64,000 nt of DNA. It comes from PALSA-612 sp963711315. GTDB lineage: Bacteria; Actinomycetota; Thermoleophilia; Gaiellales; Gaiellaceae. A program made the translations under genes and the position numbers. Below the pieces are notes generated by a model. It was given only the letters and a program-made list of their open reading frames with translations, was not told where the DNA came from and ran no database searches. Below are positions 1 through 8,933 of the stretch, piece by piece (within the stretch, counting starts at the first letter, position 1; every line of letters starts with the position of its first letter). The DNA lies in assembly GCA_963711315.1 (NCBI GenBank), contig CAVQDQ010000002.1:806001-870000 (forward strand), read 5' to 3'.

Positions 1-230
1 GCGACGCTCCTGCGCACACCCACGCACGCGCCCGGTACCGTCCGCAGGGATCACGACGTGCCCCACCCCCCAAGCCGCAGGATTGCCGCGGGTCCCTTTC
101 CGGTCGGAGCCAGAGAGCGCTAGATAGCTCTTTTGGCCGCGCCATCCGAAAATGGCCGGCGCCGGCACCCACCGCTCCCCTACCCCTGAGCGCATGAAGT
201 GCTCGGCGGATCCCTCCTCGAGCGGGCCGC

Positions 231-259
231 TTGACAACCATCAAGCCGCTTGTTATAAG
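231..259 (+). promoter_or_regulatory. Sigma70-type promoter of the DUF11 surface protein
   Basis: A perfect -35 hexamer TTGACA (231-236) is followed after 17 bases by TATAAG (254-259), close to the vegetative consensus and conspicuous in this GC-rich sequence. It lies about 110 bases upstream of the ATG at 369, which has a purine-rich GGGAGGGG ribosome-binding site just before it. The leader between them shows no obvious structure. Bases 1-230 hold nothing I can identify. Confidence 0.7.
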
Positions 260-368
260 GCCGTACACTTGTAGCATTCGTGGCAATCTGGAAGTGCGGC
301 ATCCGGTGTTCGCGGATGGTCAGGTGCACAGGCAACGCAAACCGCAGAACTTCCGGGAGGGGATTGCC

Positions 369-3120
369 ATGTGCGTCAGGCGTATTTCTAGACCATCATT
401 GTTGCTGGCTGTACTCGTCACGGCGATTGCCATGCTCGTGGCTCCTTCGTCGTCCTGGTTGGGGACACCGTCCGCCTCGGCGTCACTCGGTATCCCCGGC
501 TCGACCGCGAGCTGCGATTCACTGATCGACTTTCTCTTTCTGCAGGTGCCCGAGCCAGGATGGGTCTGGGTCGACCCCGCGAACAAGTTTCAATCGGTCA
601 GCGGCGAGGTGCGGGAGAGTTTCGTGACGCACACGGATTTCCCGACCGTCCATGACTCGCACGACCAGAACACGCATGTTCTCGTCGATCCCGCATCGCT
701 TCCGTTCGTGTCTGACGCCAACGATGCCGGCGAGATTGAGCTGGAGTGGGAGATTGGGACGCTGCCCGGTCGAGACAGCAGCGACCCCGAGCGCCTGTTC
801 CCCAAGTGGGTGTGGCCGAGCGCCGGTGACCGCATGTGGGCGAACGGCCACTGGATCTTCGATTGCGGCCACCCGAAGGATGTTGGCGGGGAAGATCACT
901 TTGCGACTGAGATCCACCCGCCGCGCGCCTTCGCGTCGATGCGCGATCAGGTGAAGCCGATGCCGGGCAGCGGGACGACGCCCGTGCGTACGGTGTCGAC
1001 CGACCTGTACATCCACGGCCTCTCCGGCTTCGTGACGGAGGACCTGATCTGCGGGCAGGACGTGATCCTGGACATCTTCGGCGGCTGTGCGCAGGATCCC
1101 CACCGCGGCACACCGATCGATGCCGATTACGACTTCGACATCTGCACGCCCCCGAAACCATTCCCCAGTGCTGTGCTCAAGACGACCCAGGCGGACGGTC
1201 CGAACAACAACATCGGCACGCCGGCGCAGGTGACCCAGGTGCCCGCGACCGGCCCCTGTGCCGGCGCCGGCTTTCGGCCCGTTGCAGGTGCACGTGCACG
1301 TGCCGCTCGCAGGTACCGGGGTGATGCCGGACCGCGTCTACGCACGACATATCGACGCCGGCTGGATCTACCCGCCAAACGCCCTCAAGCACATCAAGCT
1401 GAATCTCACGAAGATCGACCTGCACAACGACACCGAGCCTCCGCTTTTCGATTGTGAGTGCTCGTTCTGGTGGATGAACGTCGACCGCTCGTCCGACGAG
1501 TGGTTCCGCCTGATCGACTTCGACATCCCGACACTCGAAGACTTCGGGCTGCTCGACCCCTGCTTCGACCAGACGAACACGTTGAACGACTTCGACGACG
1601 ACCAGGACTGCGGCAACGGCGAGCTGAACTTCGGCGGCCCGACCTACGACTTCTACGTCGCCGACGGCCAGCCATTCACCGTCAAGATCGAACGCCTACG
1701 ATCAGGATTGCTTCGACGATCTCTTCGGTGACCACAACCTGATCATCACCGGGCCGCTCCTCGGCGCCTGCTTCCTCGACCGACCTGACGAGGGTGACAA
1801 CGACGCAGCTCTCGGACCTCACGGCGACATTCGGCCCGCCGGGCTACGGCGCCGGCAACCAGAACATCGGCGCCGGCGACTACAACATGCTCTTTACGAT
1901 CACCAGCGAGGCGCTCACCGTCGAGGACTCGGCCGAGCTGAGCCTGATCAAGGCCTGCAAGCCAGATCTGTCCCCGGCCCGTGCCGGTCAGGAGATCACC
2001 TGCACGGTTGTCGTCAGCAACCCTGGGCCCGGCCTACCACGCAACGTGATCGTGCACGACACCCTGCTCACGAGTGTCGCCCCGGCCGACTACACCATGG
2101 ACGCACCGACGTTTACGTTCAGCGGAGGCGGGCTTCCCTCGCCCTGCGACCCGTTGGTCGAGATCCCGGGCGGAAAGCAGTTCCAGTGCAACCTCGGCAC
2201 CGTTCCCGTCGGCGGGTCGGCGATCATCTCCTACCACATCACCTCGAACGAAGGCGGAGACTTCAACAACTTCGCCAACGTGACCACCGACTCGACCGAT
2301 CCCAACCCCAACAACAACAGCGCCCAGTCGTCGGTACACGTCGACTCGGTTTCCGACCTCAGCTTGACAAAGACGGCGCCCGCCTCGGTCGTCGCCGGCA
2401 CTCCGATCACCTGGTCGCTCTCGCTCTCCAACAGCGGGCCATCGAAGGCCATCAACGTCGTCGTCACAGACGCCGTGCCGGCCGGCGTCACCATCACGTC
2501 GGTCAGCGGCAGCGGCGGGGCAGCCTGCACTACGGGCGTGCCCGGCGATCCCGCTCAGCCGGCAACGTGCAACTACGGGCAACTCCCGGCCGGGCCGTCT
2601 GGGGACAGAACGATGACGATTAACGCAACGGTCCTCCTCGGGCAAGAAGGGCTCGCTCGCGAACAACGCAAAGGTGTCCAGCGACACGCTCGATACCAAC
2701 AACACGAACAATGTGGCGAACTCGTCGACGCCCGTGACCCTGAGCGCCGACCTCGCGCTCGGGCTCACGTCCGACCCAACACCGGCACAGGGCTACAAGC
2801 CCTCGACGACAATCCACTACAAGGTGACCGTCAACAACAACGGCCCATCCGACGCAGACGGCGTCGTCGTCACGGTCAATCTGCCGCCGACGAGCGCAGG
2901 CAACTACGTCAAGGACGACGGTGGCTGCACGCTCTCGAATGCGACGCTCACCTGCAACATCGGCACGTTCGTCGCCGGCGCAGCGACGAGGACGATCTTC
3001 ATCGACTGGTCCGTGCAGGGCAACAAGGGGGCGCTCACGACCACGGCCTCAGTCGCGTCGCCAACGCCTGATCCGGTCGCCGCGAACAACACCGCCTCGA
3101 TCATCATCGACAAGAAGTAG
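369..3120 (+). CDS. Secreted DUF11-repeat surface protein (reading frame interrupted)
   Basis: Large exported protein of unknown function. The ATG at 369 follows GGGAGGGG and begins a signal peptide (basic MCVRRISR, hydrophobic core LLLAVLVTAIAMLVAP, small residues before cleavage). The first ~450 residues form an unrecognised region rich in Asp, Trp and Cys. From about 1930 come at least three DUF11-type beta-sandwich repeats, recognisable by 'LSLTKTAPASVVAGTPITW', 'SNSGPSKAINVVVTDAVPAG' and 'NNNGPSDADGVVVTVNLPP', each followed by a 'DPNPNNNSA'-like linker. DUF11 repeats are common in bacterial surface or wall-associated proteins. The chain changes frame about four times (near 1255, 1690, 1790 and 2630) without in-frame stops, so sequence error is more likely than decay. 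No LPXTG or membrane anchor is visible at the end (IIIDKK), so it may be released or held non-covalently. Confidence 0.7.
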
Positions 3121-3127
3121 GACGGGC

Positions 3128-3157
3128 GTGGGCCGCCGCCGGCTGGCGGCGGCCCAC
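3128..3157 (+). terminator. Hairpin terminator after the DUF11 gene
   Basis: A perfect 13-bp inverted repeat (3128-3140 with 3145-3157) with a GGCT tetraloop begins 8 bases after the TAG at 3120. There is no T-tract, which is common for terminators in GC-rich actinobacteria. Confidence 0.6.
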
Positions 3158-3933
3158 CCACGGCGTAGCCCGAACGTACGTGCCCGCGTACGCGGAGAGC
3201 CCGGGAAAAGTGCGAGGGCGGCGCTCGTCGAGGAGAAGCGCCTTCACGCGGCCACCGGTCCGGTGCCCCCGGAGTGGGCCTGGAGCTCCGCCTCTAGTTG
3301 GCGAAGGTTCGTTCCCCTCTCGGAGCATGTCGAGCCAGCGCCGCACCATGTAGCTGATAGGCCGAGGAAAGGCCGATTGCACGACGAGGAGGGTCGGCTC
3401 CTCCGGTGCCCTGTTGAACGAGGACGCGGCGCGACGCGACGTTGTCGGACGCAACGCGGCCATGGAGCGGTCGCGCCCGATCGTGGAAGGCAGAAGGGCC
3501 CGGCGCGCGGTCGAACGCTCGCGGCCGCCGAGTCGCCCGTCGACGTCGACGCAGTCTCGTCGAGCCGCAACACGAGTTCCTCGATCTCGGCTGACCGCGC
3601 CTCGGCGAAGTTCCGTTCGGTCGCGATTACGCGGAAGCCGCACTTTTCGTCAAATGGCCCCCGCGACGCTGCAAACGCCCGAGGCCCGGCGACGGGTGAG
3701 TAGCTCCGTCGCGTTGCCATCGTGACCCGTGCTCGCGGGTCGCTGCGGCAGTCGTGTGCCACAGTCCGGCGTGGCACGTTTTCGTGGCACAGACGCCCCG
3801 AAAGCACCCTCTCGGTGGATCCGCTCGGCGACGCGTGATCTTCCGTCGACGGGACGGGGAATCCCTGTAGGCGACTAGATTCTGGCCCGTCCTGGCCTCG
3901 CCTGGCCCGACGTGGCCCAAACCGATGGGCTAT
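3158..3933. other. Gene-poor stretch between the DUF11 gene and tRNA-Leu
   Basis: About 775 bases with no convincing intact gene. Its only recognisable content is the acetyltransferase debris described separately at 3419-3650. Around 3890-3920 there is a run of TGGCC-like repeats (tctGGCCcgtccTGGCCtcgcc). The longest open frames here lack start signals and plausible protein composition. Confidence 0.6.
3419..3650 (-). pseudogene. Scrambled fragments of a GNAT acetyltransferase gene
   Basis: Two blocks match the intact GNAT gene at 15215-15730 at high nucleotide identity (roughly 90% or more by eye). Block one, 3419-3482, matches about 15352-15416 (the segment coding for ARPLHARVASDN...). Block two, about 3526-3650, matches about 15232-15357 and on the minus strand still reads EKCGFRVIATERNFAEARS and LVLRLDETASTSTGDS, the C-terminal part. 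The order of the blocks is swapped relative to the intact gene and about 45 unrelated bases lie between them, so this is rearranged debris and not a simple truncated copy. No start codon or acetyl-CoA-binding loop remains, so no function is expected. Confidence 0.75.
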
Positions 3934-4016
3934 GCGGATGAGAGGACTTGAACCTCCACGGGGTTTCCCCCACACGGACCTGAACCGTGCGCGTCTACCA
4001 ATTCCGCCACATCCGC
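3934..4016 (-). tRNA. tRNA-Leu (anticodon CAG)
   Basis: The minus strand folds into an 83-base class II tRNA. The acceptor stem starts GCGGATG and closes with CATCCGC. The D-arm contains AATTGGTAGAC. The anticodon arm CACGG-TTCAGGT-CCGTG gives CAG, which reads CUG. A long variable arm (GTGGGGGAAACCCCGTG region) and GTTCAAGTC T-loop follow. CCA is not encoded. It sits beside the GNAT debris, and tRNA genes are common island integration sites. Confidence 0.95.
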
Positions 4017-4185
4017 GCGCAGAGCGAATTCTAGCCCGGTGCCTACGGTCGTCCGACAGCCCCGCCGGCCGCGGGCGGAGCCGGGCTTCATCCGAGCGTA
4101 GCCCACATGGCGCGCGACTGTAGATGCGCGAGAAGAAGCTGGCTCGAGGAGGAACCGTCCGGTTCCCCCTCGAAAGGTCCGTACC

Positions 4186-6630
4186 ATGAGGCGGGACGTG
4201 CGTACGCCCCTCCTCGTGCTTGCCGCCCTCGCGCTTGGCGTCGCGACCCCGGCTCTCGCTTCTACGCCTGCGAACACGGAGGTGGTCGTGACGCTGGAGG
4301 CTCCGGCACTGGCTCAGGCGGTCAGGACGAGCCGCGTGCTCTCACCTGTTGTGAGAGCACGCCGCCTCGACCTCGACTCCCCCACGAGCCGCGGCTATCT
4401 AGCCGACCTCGGGCGCGAGCGGCTGGCAGTCGAGCGGCGCATCCGTGCTCGTATCCCGTCCGCAACGGTCCGCTGGCGTTACGCAGTGGTCCTCAACGGG
4501 CTGGCCGTCAAGCTTGCCGCACACGACGTCCCGCTCCTAGCGACCATCACCGGAGTGCGGGAGGTCCACGTCGGCGGAAGCTTCGGAGTCAAGCTCGACC
4601 GCGGGCCCGAGTTGATCGGCGCCGACCAGCTCTGGGGCGGGCCGACGCTCCCGACCGCGGGCCAGGGCCTGAAGATCGGCGTCATTGACCAGGGCGTTGA
4701 CCAGAAGCATCCGTTCTTCGACCCTTCCGGCTACAGCTACCCGCCCGGCTTCCCGAAGGGTCAGACGTCTTTCACCACGCCCAAGGTGATCGTCGCTCGC
4801 GCATTCGCTCCCGCCACCACCACCTGGCCGAAGGCGCGCTCGCCGTTCGATCCGGGGGGCGATCACGGGACGCACGTGGCGGGCATCGCCGCCGGCAACC
4901 TCATACCGGCTCCGGTTCAGGGGCGCGGGGCACTGTCCGGCGCGGCGCCGCGTGCCTACATCGGCAACTACAAGGTGCTCAGCACGCCGAGCAACTTCGG
5001 GCTCATTGAAAACGCCGGTGAGGTGATCGCCGGAATCGAGGCAGCCGTTCGCGATGGCATGGACGTCATCAACATGTCGTTCGGCGAATTCGAGACCGAT
5101 CCCGCGAGGAACGTCGTCGACCAGGCCGTGGACGGCGCAGCGGCCGCTGGGGTCGTTCCGGTGGCGGCTGCGGGCAACTCGTTCGCAGAGCTCGGCCGCG
5201 GCTCGATCGGATCTCCAGCGACCGCATCCCGCGCGATCGCCGTCGCCGCCGTCACGAAGTCGAATGTCATGGCTGACTTTTCGTCCTCCGGGCCGGCCGC
5301 CCTGTCGCTGCGCATGAAGCCTGAGGTGTCCGCACCCGGAGCGTCGATCCTCTCGTCCGTGCCTGAGGGCGAAGGTACGTGGGCGTCGTTCAGCGGCACG
5401 AGCATGGCATCTCCGCACGTGGCGGGAGCCGTGGCGCTGCTCCTACAGCAGCACCCTGACTGGACGGTCGATCAGGTCACGTCCGCGCTCATCCAGACGG
5501 GCAGGCCAGTGCTCGATCCCGAGACCGACGGGGAGTCGCTGACGACGCGCGAGGGAGGCGGGCTCGTCAGTCTGCCGGCGGCGAACAATCCGCTCCTCTT
5601 CGTCAAGCCCTCAGTAGTGTCGCTGGGGCTGCTCCGCGTCGGCACAACCCGGCGCGTCCCGGTGAACGTCACCGACGCCGGAGGCGGCGCCGGATCGTGG
5701 AATGCCTCGCTCCGGCTGCAGGCCTCGTCGGGCGGTGTGAAGCTCACGGTTCCCTCCACGGTCAGCGTGCCCGGCCGCTTCGAGCTGGTCGCAGAGTCGG
5801 AGCAGACGGCCGCCGAGCAAGATCTGACCGGCTTCGTTGTCCTCCAGCGCGGCAACACCACGCGGCGCATCCCCTTCTGGCTGAGAACGACACGCCCCAG
5901 GCTGGGCCCTCCCGCGCGGGTACTGACGAAGCAGGGGCGCTACGAGGGGAACACCAGTAACGGAAAGGCGAACGTCACGTCGTATCGCTATCCGGACGAT
6001 CCGACCGGCATCGGAGTGACGAACTCGCTCCCCGGTCCGGAGCAGGTCTTCCGCGTGCGTGTCGGACGACGTGCTGCAAACTTCGGCGTACGGATAACGC
6101 GACAGCCGAAGGGCGTCAGCGTGTCGCCCCGGATCGTCTATGCGGGTGACGAGAATCGCCTGACCGGCGTGCCGTCGCTCCCCGTCGACATCAATCCGTA
6201 CCGCGAAACGTACGGCCAGCCGCGGCCCGTCGTCGCGACGAACCGGCCCTCGCCGGGGGCCTACGACCTCGTCTTCGAGACGCGGTCACGGTCGGTCGCA
6301 GGGCCCTTCTCCTTCCGGCTGTGGATCGACGACAAGACGCCTCCGCAAGTGAAACTGCTCACGCCGACCGCGAAGAACGAGGTCGTGCTCTCGGTCGCCG
6401 ACAGCGGCTCGGGCATCGACCCGAGGTCAGTGGTCGTCCGCATCGACAGTCTGCGCGTGGTGTTCAAGCTGAGCCCCGCTCGCCTTCGGGTGCCGCTCGA
6501 GGGAATCTATCCCGGAAAGCACCGCCTACAGGTGATCGTCGGTGACTTCCAGGAGACGAAGAACTCGGAGAGCGTGGTCGGGATCCTCCCCAACACGACC
6601 AACTTCCGGAAGACGTTCACAGTTCGCTAG
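4186..6630 (+). CDS. Secreted subtilisin-like (S8) serine protease
   Basis: 814 residues. The signal peptide (MRRDVRTPLLVLAALALGVA..ALAS) is followed by a propeptide-like region (about 30-140) resembling an I9 inhibitor fold. The peptidase S8 domain spans about 160-450 with the complete triad: Asp168 in GVIDQG, His227 in GGDHGTHVAG and Ser406 in FSGTSMASPHVAG. Asn331 in AAAGNS is the oxyanion residue. The remaining ~350 residues look like beta-sandwich (Fn3-like) modules, the last with 'DDKTPPQVKLLTP' and 'DSGSGIDPRSV', typical of extracellular subtilases. The ATG is preceded by GAAAGG. It acts outside the cytoplasm, probably as a degradative or surface-processing protease. No cell-wall sorting signal is visible. 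Confidence 0.95.
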   Translation: MRRDVRTPLLVLAALALGVATPALASTPANTEVVVTLEAPALAQAVRTSRVLSPVVRARRLDLDSPTSRGYLADLGRERLAVERRIRARIPSATVRWRYAVVLNGLAVKLAAHDVPLLATITGVREVHVGGSFGVKLDRGPELIGADQLWGGPTLPTAGQGLKIGVIDQGVDQKHPFFDPSGYSYPPGFPKGQTSFTTPKVIVARAFAPATTTWPKARSPFDPGGDHGTHVAGIAAGNLIPAPVQGRGALSGAAPRAYIGNYKVLSTPSNFGLIENAGEVIAGIEAAVRDGMDVINMSFGEFETDPARNVVDQAVDGAAAAGVVPVAAAGNSFAELGRGSIGSPATASRAIAVAAVTKSNVMADFSSSGPAALSLRMKPEVSAPGASILSSVPEGEGTWASFSGTSMASPHVAGAVALLLQQHPDWTVDQVTSALIQTGRPVLDPETDGESLTTREGGGLVSLPAANNPLLFVKPSVVSLGLLRVGTTRRVPVNVTDAGGGAGSWNASLRLQASSGGVKLTVPSTVSVPGRFELVAESEQTAAEQDLTGFVVLQRGNTTRRIPFWLRTTRPRLGPPARVLTKQGRYEGNTSNGKANVTSYRYPDDPTGIGVTNSLPGPEQVFRVRVGRRAANFGVRITRQPKGVSVSPRIVYAGDENRLTGVPSLPVDINPYRETYGQPRPVVATNRPSPGAYDLVFETRSRSVAGPFSFRLWIDDKTPPQVKLLTPTAKNEVVLSVADSGSGIDPRSVVVRIDSLRVVFKLSPARLRVPLEGIYPGKHRLQVIVGDFQETKNSESVVGILPNTTNFRKTFTVR

Positions 6631-6636
6631 ACGGCC

Positions 6637-6878
6637 CTAGCGGTGCGGCTGCTCGTGCTCCTCGATGGTCGGTAGCTGGTCGAGGTCTCGCTGCACGCTC
6701 TCGGCGAAGTCGTCGCGATCGGTGCGCACGACCTTGAGCTGTGACTTCCGGCGCGCACGGTCGCGTCTCGCCCTGCCTCCGACCCCAACACGGCCGAGAT
6801 ACGAGGCCACTCGGCCACTACGAGAGCGGCTACGGCACAGGCGAGCAGTGCAGCGAACACCAGGCTCACGTGAGCCAT
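6637..6878 (-). CDS. Small membrane-anchored hypothetical protein (one frameshift)
   Basis: About 80 residues. It starts MAHVSLVFAALLACAVAALV, a single N-terminal membrane helix, then a short basic stretch, and ends KSQLKVVRTDRDDFAESVQR...EEHEQPHR, a charged cytoplasmic tail. The two halves are in different frames. Adding one G to the GGGG run near 6788 joins them, giving VLGVGGRARRDRARRKSQLK, which argues for a homopolymer error. It runs convergently into the S8 protease gene, whose stop is only 6 bases away. Not recognised. Composition and the clean join support a real gene. Confidence 0.5.
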
Positions 6879-6957
6879 TCTAGCGTGCGTTTGCAGGGCC
6901 CCTGCGACGGGGCTCAACTCGTCGCGGCGGCCGTCCGATACAGCGAGCGTGGCGGCG

Positions 6958-7122
6958 ATGACGATGTCGACCTCGTTCCTCGTGCCCTGGGCAATGGTCT
7001 GGGTAGTGCTGTTGCGCGCGCTGCTGGTCGAGGCGGACATGCTCCCCCGCACGTGCCGCCGCTGCCGTCTCCCGGTGGAGCGGAGCCAGGTGGGCGAAGA
7101 GATCTGCAGCTGCGACTCGTAG
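6958..7122 (+). CDS. 54-residue membrane protein with Cys zinc-ribbon tail
   Basis: A short frame of 54 codons starting ATG ACG ATG. Residues about 6-25 form one membrane helix (FLVPWAMVWVVLLRALLVEA). The tail carries CRRC and, 13 residues later, CSC, a spacing that suggests a small metal-binding ribbon. Gene-like composition and placement in an otherwise empty gap between genes on the opposite strand support it, but there is no strong ribosome-binding site. Function unknown. Confidence 0.45.
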   Translation: MTMSTSFLVPWAMVWVVLLRALLVEADMLPRTCRRCRLPVERSQVGEEICSCDS

Positions 7123-7129
7123 TCCGCGG

Positions 7130-8017
7130 CTAGCGCTGCTCCCAGTCGATGTCCGAGAGCGATGCGAGAGCGAGGATCAGCGAGTGCGTGCCCTTGCGGC
7201 CGTGCCCCTGTGCCTGCAGTGCGACGTAGAGCTGCTCCGCGAGCGCGAGGCCCGGCAGCGCGAGTTTTGCCCGCTTCGCCTCTCCGAGGGCGATACCCAT
7301 GTCCTTGACGAAGTGATCGACGACGAAGCCCGGCGCGAAGTCTCCTGCGAGCATGCGGGGGCCGTAGTTCGTCAGCGACCACGAGCCGGCGGCGCCTCCG
7401 GCGACGGACTCGAGGACCGTGTCGAGGTCGAGACCCGCCCTGTAGCCGTAGAGCAGCGCCTCGCAGACGCCGATCATCCCTGTTGCGATCAGCACCTGGT
7501 TCACCATCTTCGTATGCTGGCCGGCACCTGGACCGCCCTGGCGGACGATCGTCTGCCCCATGCTCTCGAGGATCGGCCGGACGCGCTCGATCGGCTCCTC
7601 GTCGCCTCCCACCATGATCGAGAGGGTCGCGTTACGCGCACCCACGTCGCCGCCCGATACGGGCGCGTCGATCGCGTCGACGCCGCGTTCCCTGGCCGTT
7701 GAGTAGATCTCCACCGCGAGTGACGGCTCGCTCGTCGTCATGTCGACGCTGACGGTGCCGGGCGCGGTGCCCTCCAGGACGCCTTGCTCGCCGAGGATCA
7801 CGGCGCGCACGTCGTCCGGGTAGCCGACGATCGAGAACACGGCGTCCGACGCGGCGGCCACGTCCGCGGGTGAGCTTGCCCACGTCGCTCCCCGCTCGAG
7901 CAGCGGCTCCGCCCGCTCGCGGGTTCTGTTGTAGACGGTCACGGAATAGCCGGCGTCGAGCACGTGGCCGCACATGGAGCTGCCCATGACGCCCGTGCCG
8001 ATCCAGCCGACGCGCAA
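7130..8017 (-). CDS. NAD(P)-dependent 3-hydroxyisobutyrate dehydrogenase-like oxidoreductase
   Basis: 295 residues, the usual length of the beta-hydroxyacid dehydrogenase family. The N-terminal Rossmann motif is GWIGTGVMGSSM. NRTRERAEPL suggests NADP preference (Arg after the second strand). The substrate-binding signature is DAPVSGGDVGA and the catalytic Lys170 lies in GAGQHTKMVNQV with Asn173. The C-terminal half is the all-helical dimerisation domain. The family oxidises 3-hydroxyisobutyrate, tartronate semialdehyde or related hydroxyacids, and the exact substrate cannot be chosen from the sequence. The small gene at 8021-8239 lies just upstream and is probably co-transcribed. Confidence 0.9.
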   Translation of the reverse strand: MRVGWIGTGVMGSSMCGHVLDAGYSVTVYNRTRERAEPLLERGATWASSPADVAAASDAVFSIVGYPDDVRAVILGEQGVLEGTAPGTVSVDMTTSEPSLAVEIYSTARERGVDAIDAPVSGGDVGARNATLSIMVGGDEEPIERVRPILESMGQTIVRQGGPGAGQHTKMVNQVLIATGMIGVCEALLYGYRAGLDLDTVLESVAGGAAGSWSLTNYGPRMLAGDFAPGFVVDHFVKDMGIALGEAKRAKLALPGLALAEQLYVALQAQGHGRKGTHSLILALASLSDIDWEQR

Positions 8018-8020
8018 GGC

Positions 8021-8239
8021 TTACGGACTGCCGGCCGGCTCGGCGAGGCGCTCGCGGGCGTCGAGCCGCTCCTCGAACGAGCGGCGGAGCTGTTCGCCCG
8101 AGACGTTCGTCTCGTAACGAGGCCGGCGCGGCTCAATTTGCACGATGCGCACGTCGGCGCCCCGATCGCCGTGACAGCGTGCGTATGCCTCCGCTTCGTC
8201 GAGCGGCCTGAGCCTGGCCTTCGGTCGCAGCGTTCGCAC
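8021..8239 (-). CDS. Small hypothetical protein (72 aa)
   Basis: A 72-residue charged, Arg-rich protein (MRTLRPKARLRPLDEAEAYA..., 'VRIVQIEPRRPRYETNVSGE', 'LRRSFEERLDARERLAEPAG'). It ends a few bases before the oxidoreductase start on the same strand, which suggests an operon. There are no membrane segments or known motifs. Codon use is gene-like (GC-rich third positions) and the C-terminal half looks helical. Not recognised. Confidence 0.55.
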   Translation of the reverse strand: MRTLRPKARLRPLDEAEAYARCHGDRGADVRIVQIEPRRPRYETNVSGEQLRRSFEERLDARERLAEPAGSP

Positions 8240-8303
8240 GTGGGAGCAATCCTAACGCGCTGTTCGCTACAAGCCCACGCGGCGCGGATAGCTCGCCTGA
8301 GGG

Positions 8304-8900
8304 ATGGGCGCGGCGCCTGGCGCGCACGATGGCACACATGTGAGCGAGTCTTCGCCTGAGCAGCCGAGCGGCCCCGACCGGGAGTCGCTGCTGAGGATCG
8401 AAGTCTTTGGGCCGTCTGAGCGCGTCGCGCCGAGCCAACCACGCGCCGAGGCGACGCCGGAGGCACCACCCGAGCCCAGCCCGATCCTGCCCGACTCGCC
8501 CGAGCCTGCGCAGCTTGCTTCGCCTCCGCCCAGCGAGCCACGATTGACGCTGACGGAGACCGAGATGATCCGGCGCGAGGCAGAGGTCATGCGGCGGGAA
8601 CGGGCTCTCAACGGCGCCGAGGGGCTCGTGGACGCAGGTACCGCGGACGTCGAGCGTCGTGAACGGAAGCTCGCCCAGATGGAGAGCACGATCCACGATC
8701 GGACGCGCGAGCTCGACGAGCGGGAGGAACTGGTCGAGCGGCGTGAGATCGAGCTCGAAGGAGCGTTCACTCTCCGCGAGGATCGCATCGAAGCACGCGC
8801 GGCGGAGCTCGCCGAGCTCGAGGAGCGCCTGAGCCGCAAGGAAGAAGACCTCGCCCGCTACGTCGGGCAGCTACAGGCGCAACTCACGCAGCGCAGCTGA
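8304..8900 (+). CDS. Coiled-coil hypothetical protein
   Basis: 198 residues from the ATG at 8304. A GTG at 8340 (MSESSPEQPSG) is an equally good start. Residues about 15-80 are Pro/Ser/Glu-rich and disordered. Residues about 85-195 are a long charged heptad coiled coil (RREAEVMRRERALNGAEG, RERKLAQMESTIHDRTRELD, ERREIELEGAF). There is no signal peptide or catalytic motif. It resembles scaffolding or septum-associated coiled-coil proteins only in general architecture, so no function is assigned. It is divergent from the 8021-8239 gene and followed closely by the aminotransferase gene. Confidence 0.65.
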   Translation: MGAAPGAHDGTHVSESSPEQPSGPDRESLLRIEVFGPSERVAPSQPRAEATPEAPPEPSPILPDSPEPAQLASPPPSEPRLTLTETEMIRREAEVMRRERALNGAEGLVDAGTADVERRERKLAQMESTIHDRTRELDEREELVERREIELEGAFTLREDRIEARAAELAELEERLSRKEEDLARYVGQLQAQLTQRS

Positions 8901-8933
8901 CAAAAGCTTCGGCGGGCGACTACGCTCGCACCC

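Noticed and set aside
231..368. A longer start of the DUF11 protein from TTG at 231
   Set aside because: It begins at the -35 hexamer of the promoter, lacks a ribosome-binding site and puts 46 residues before a clear signal peptide at 369.
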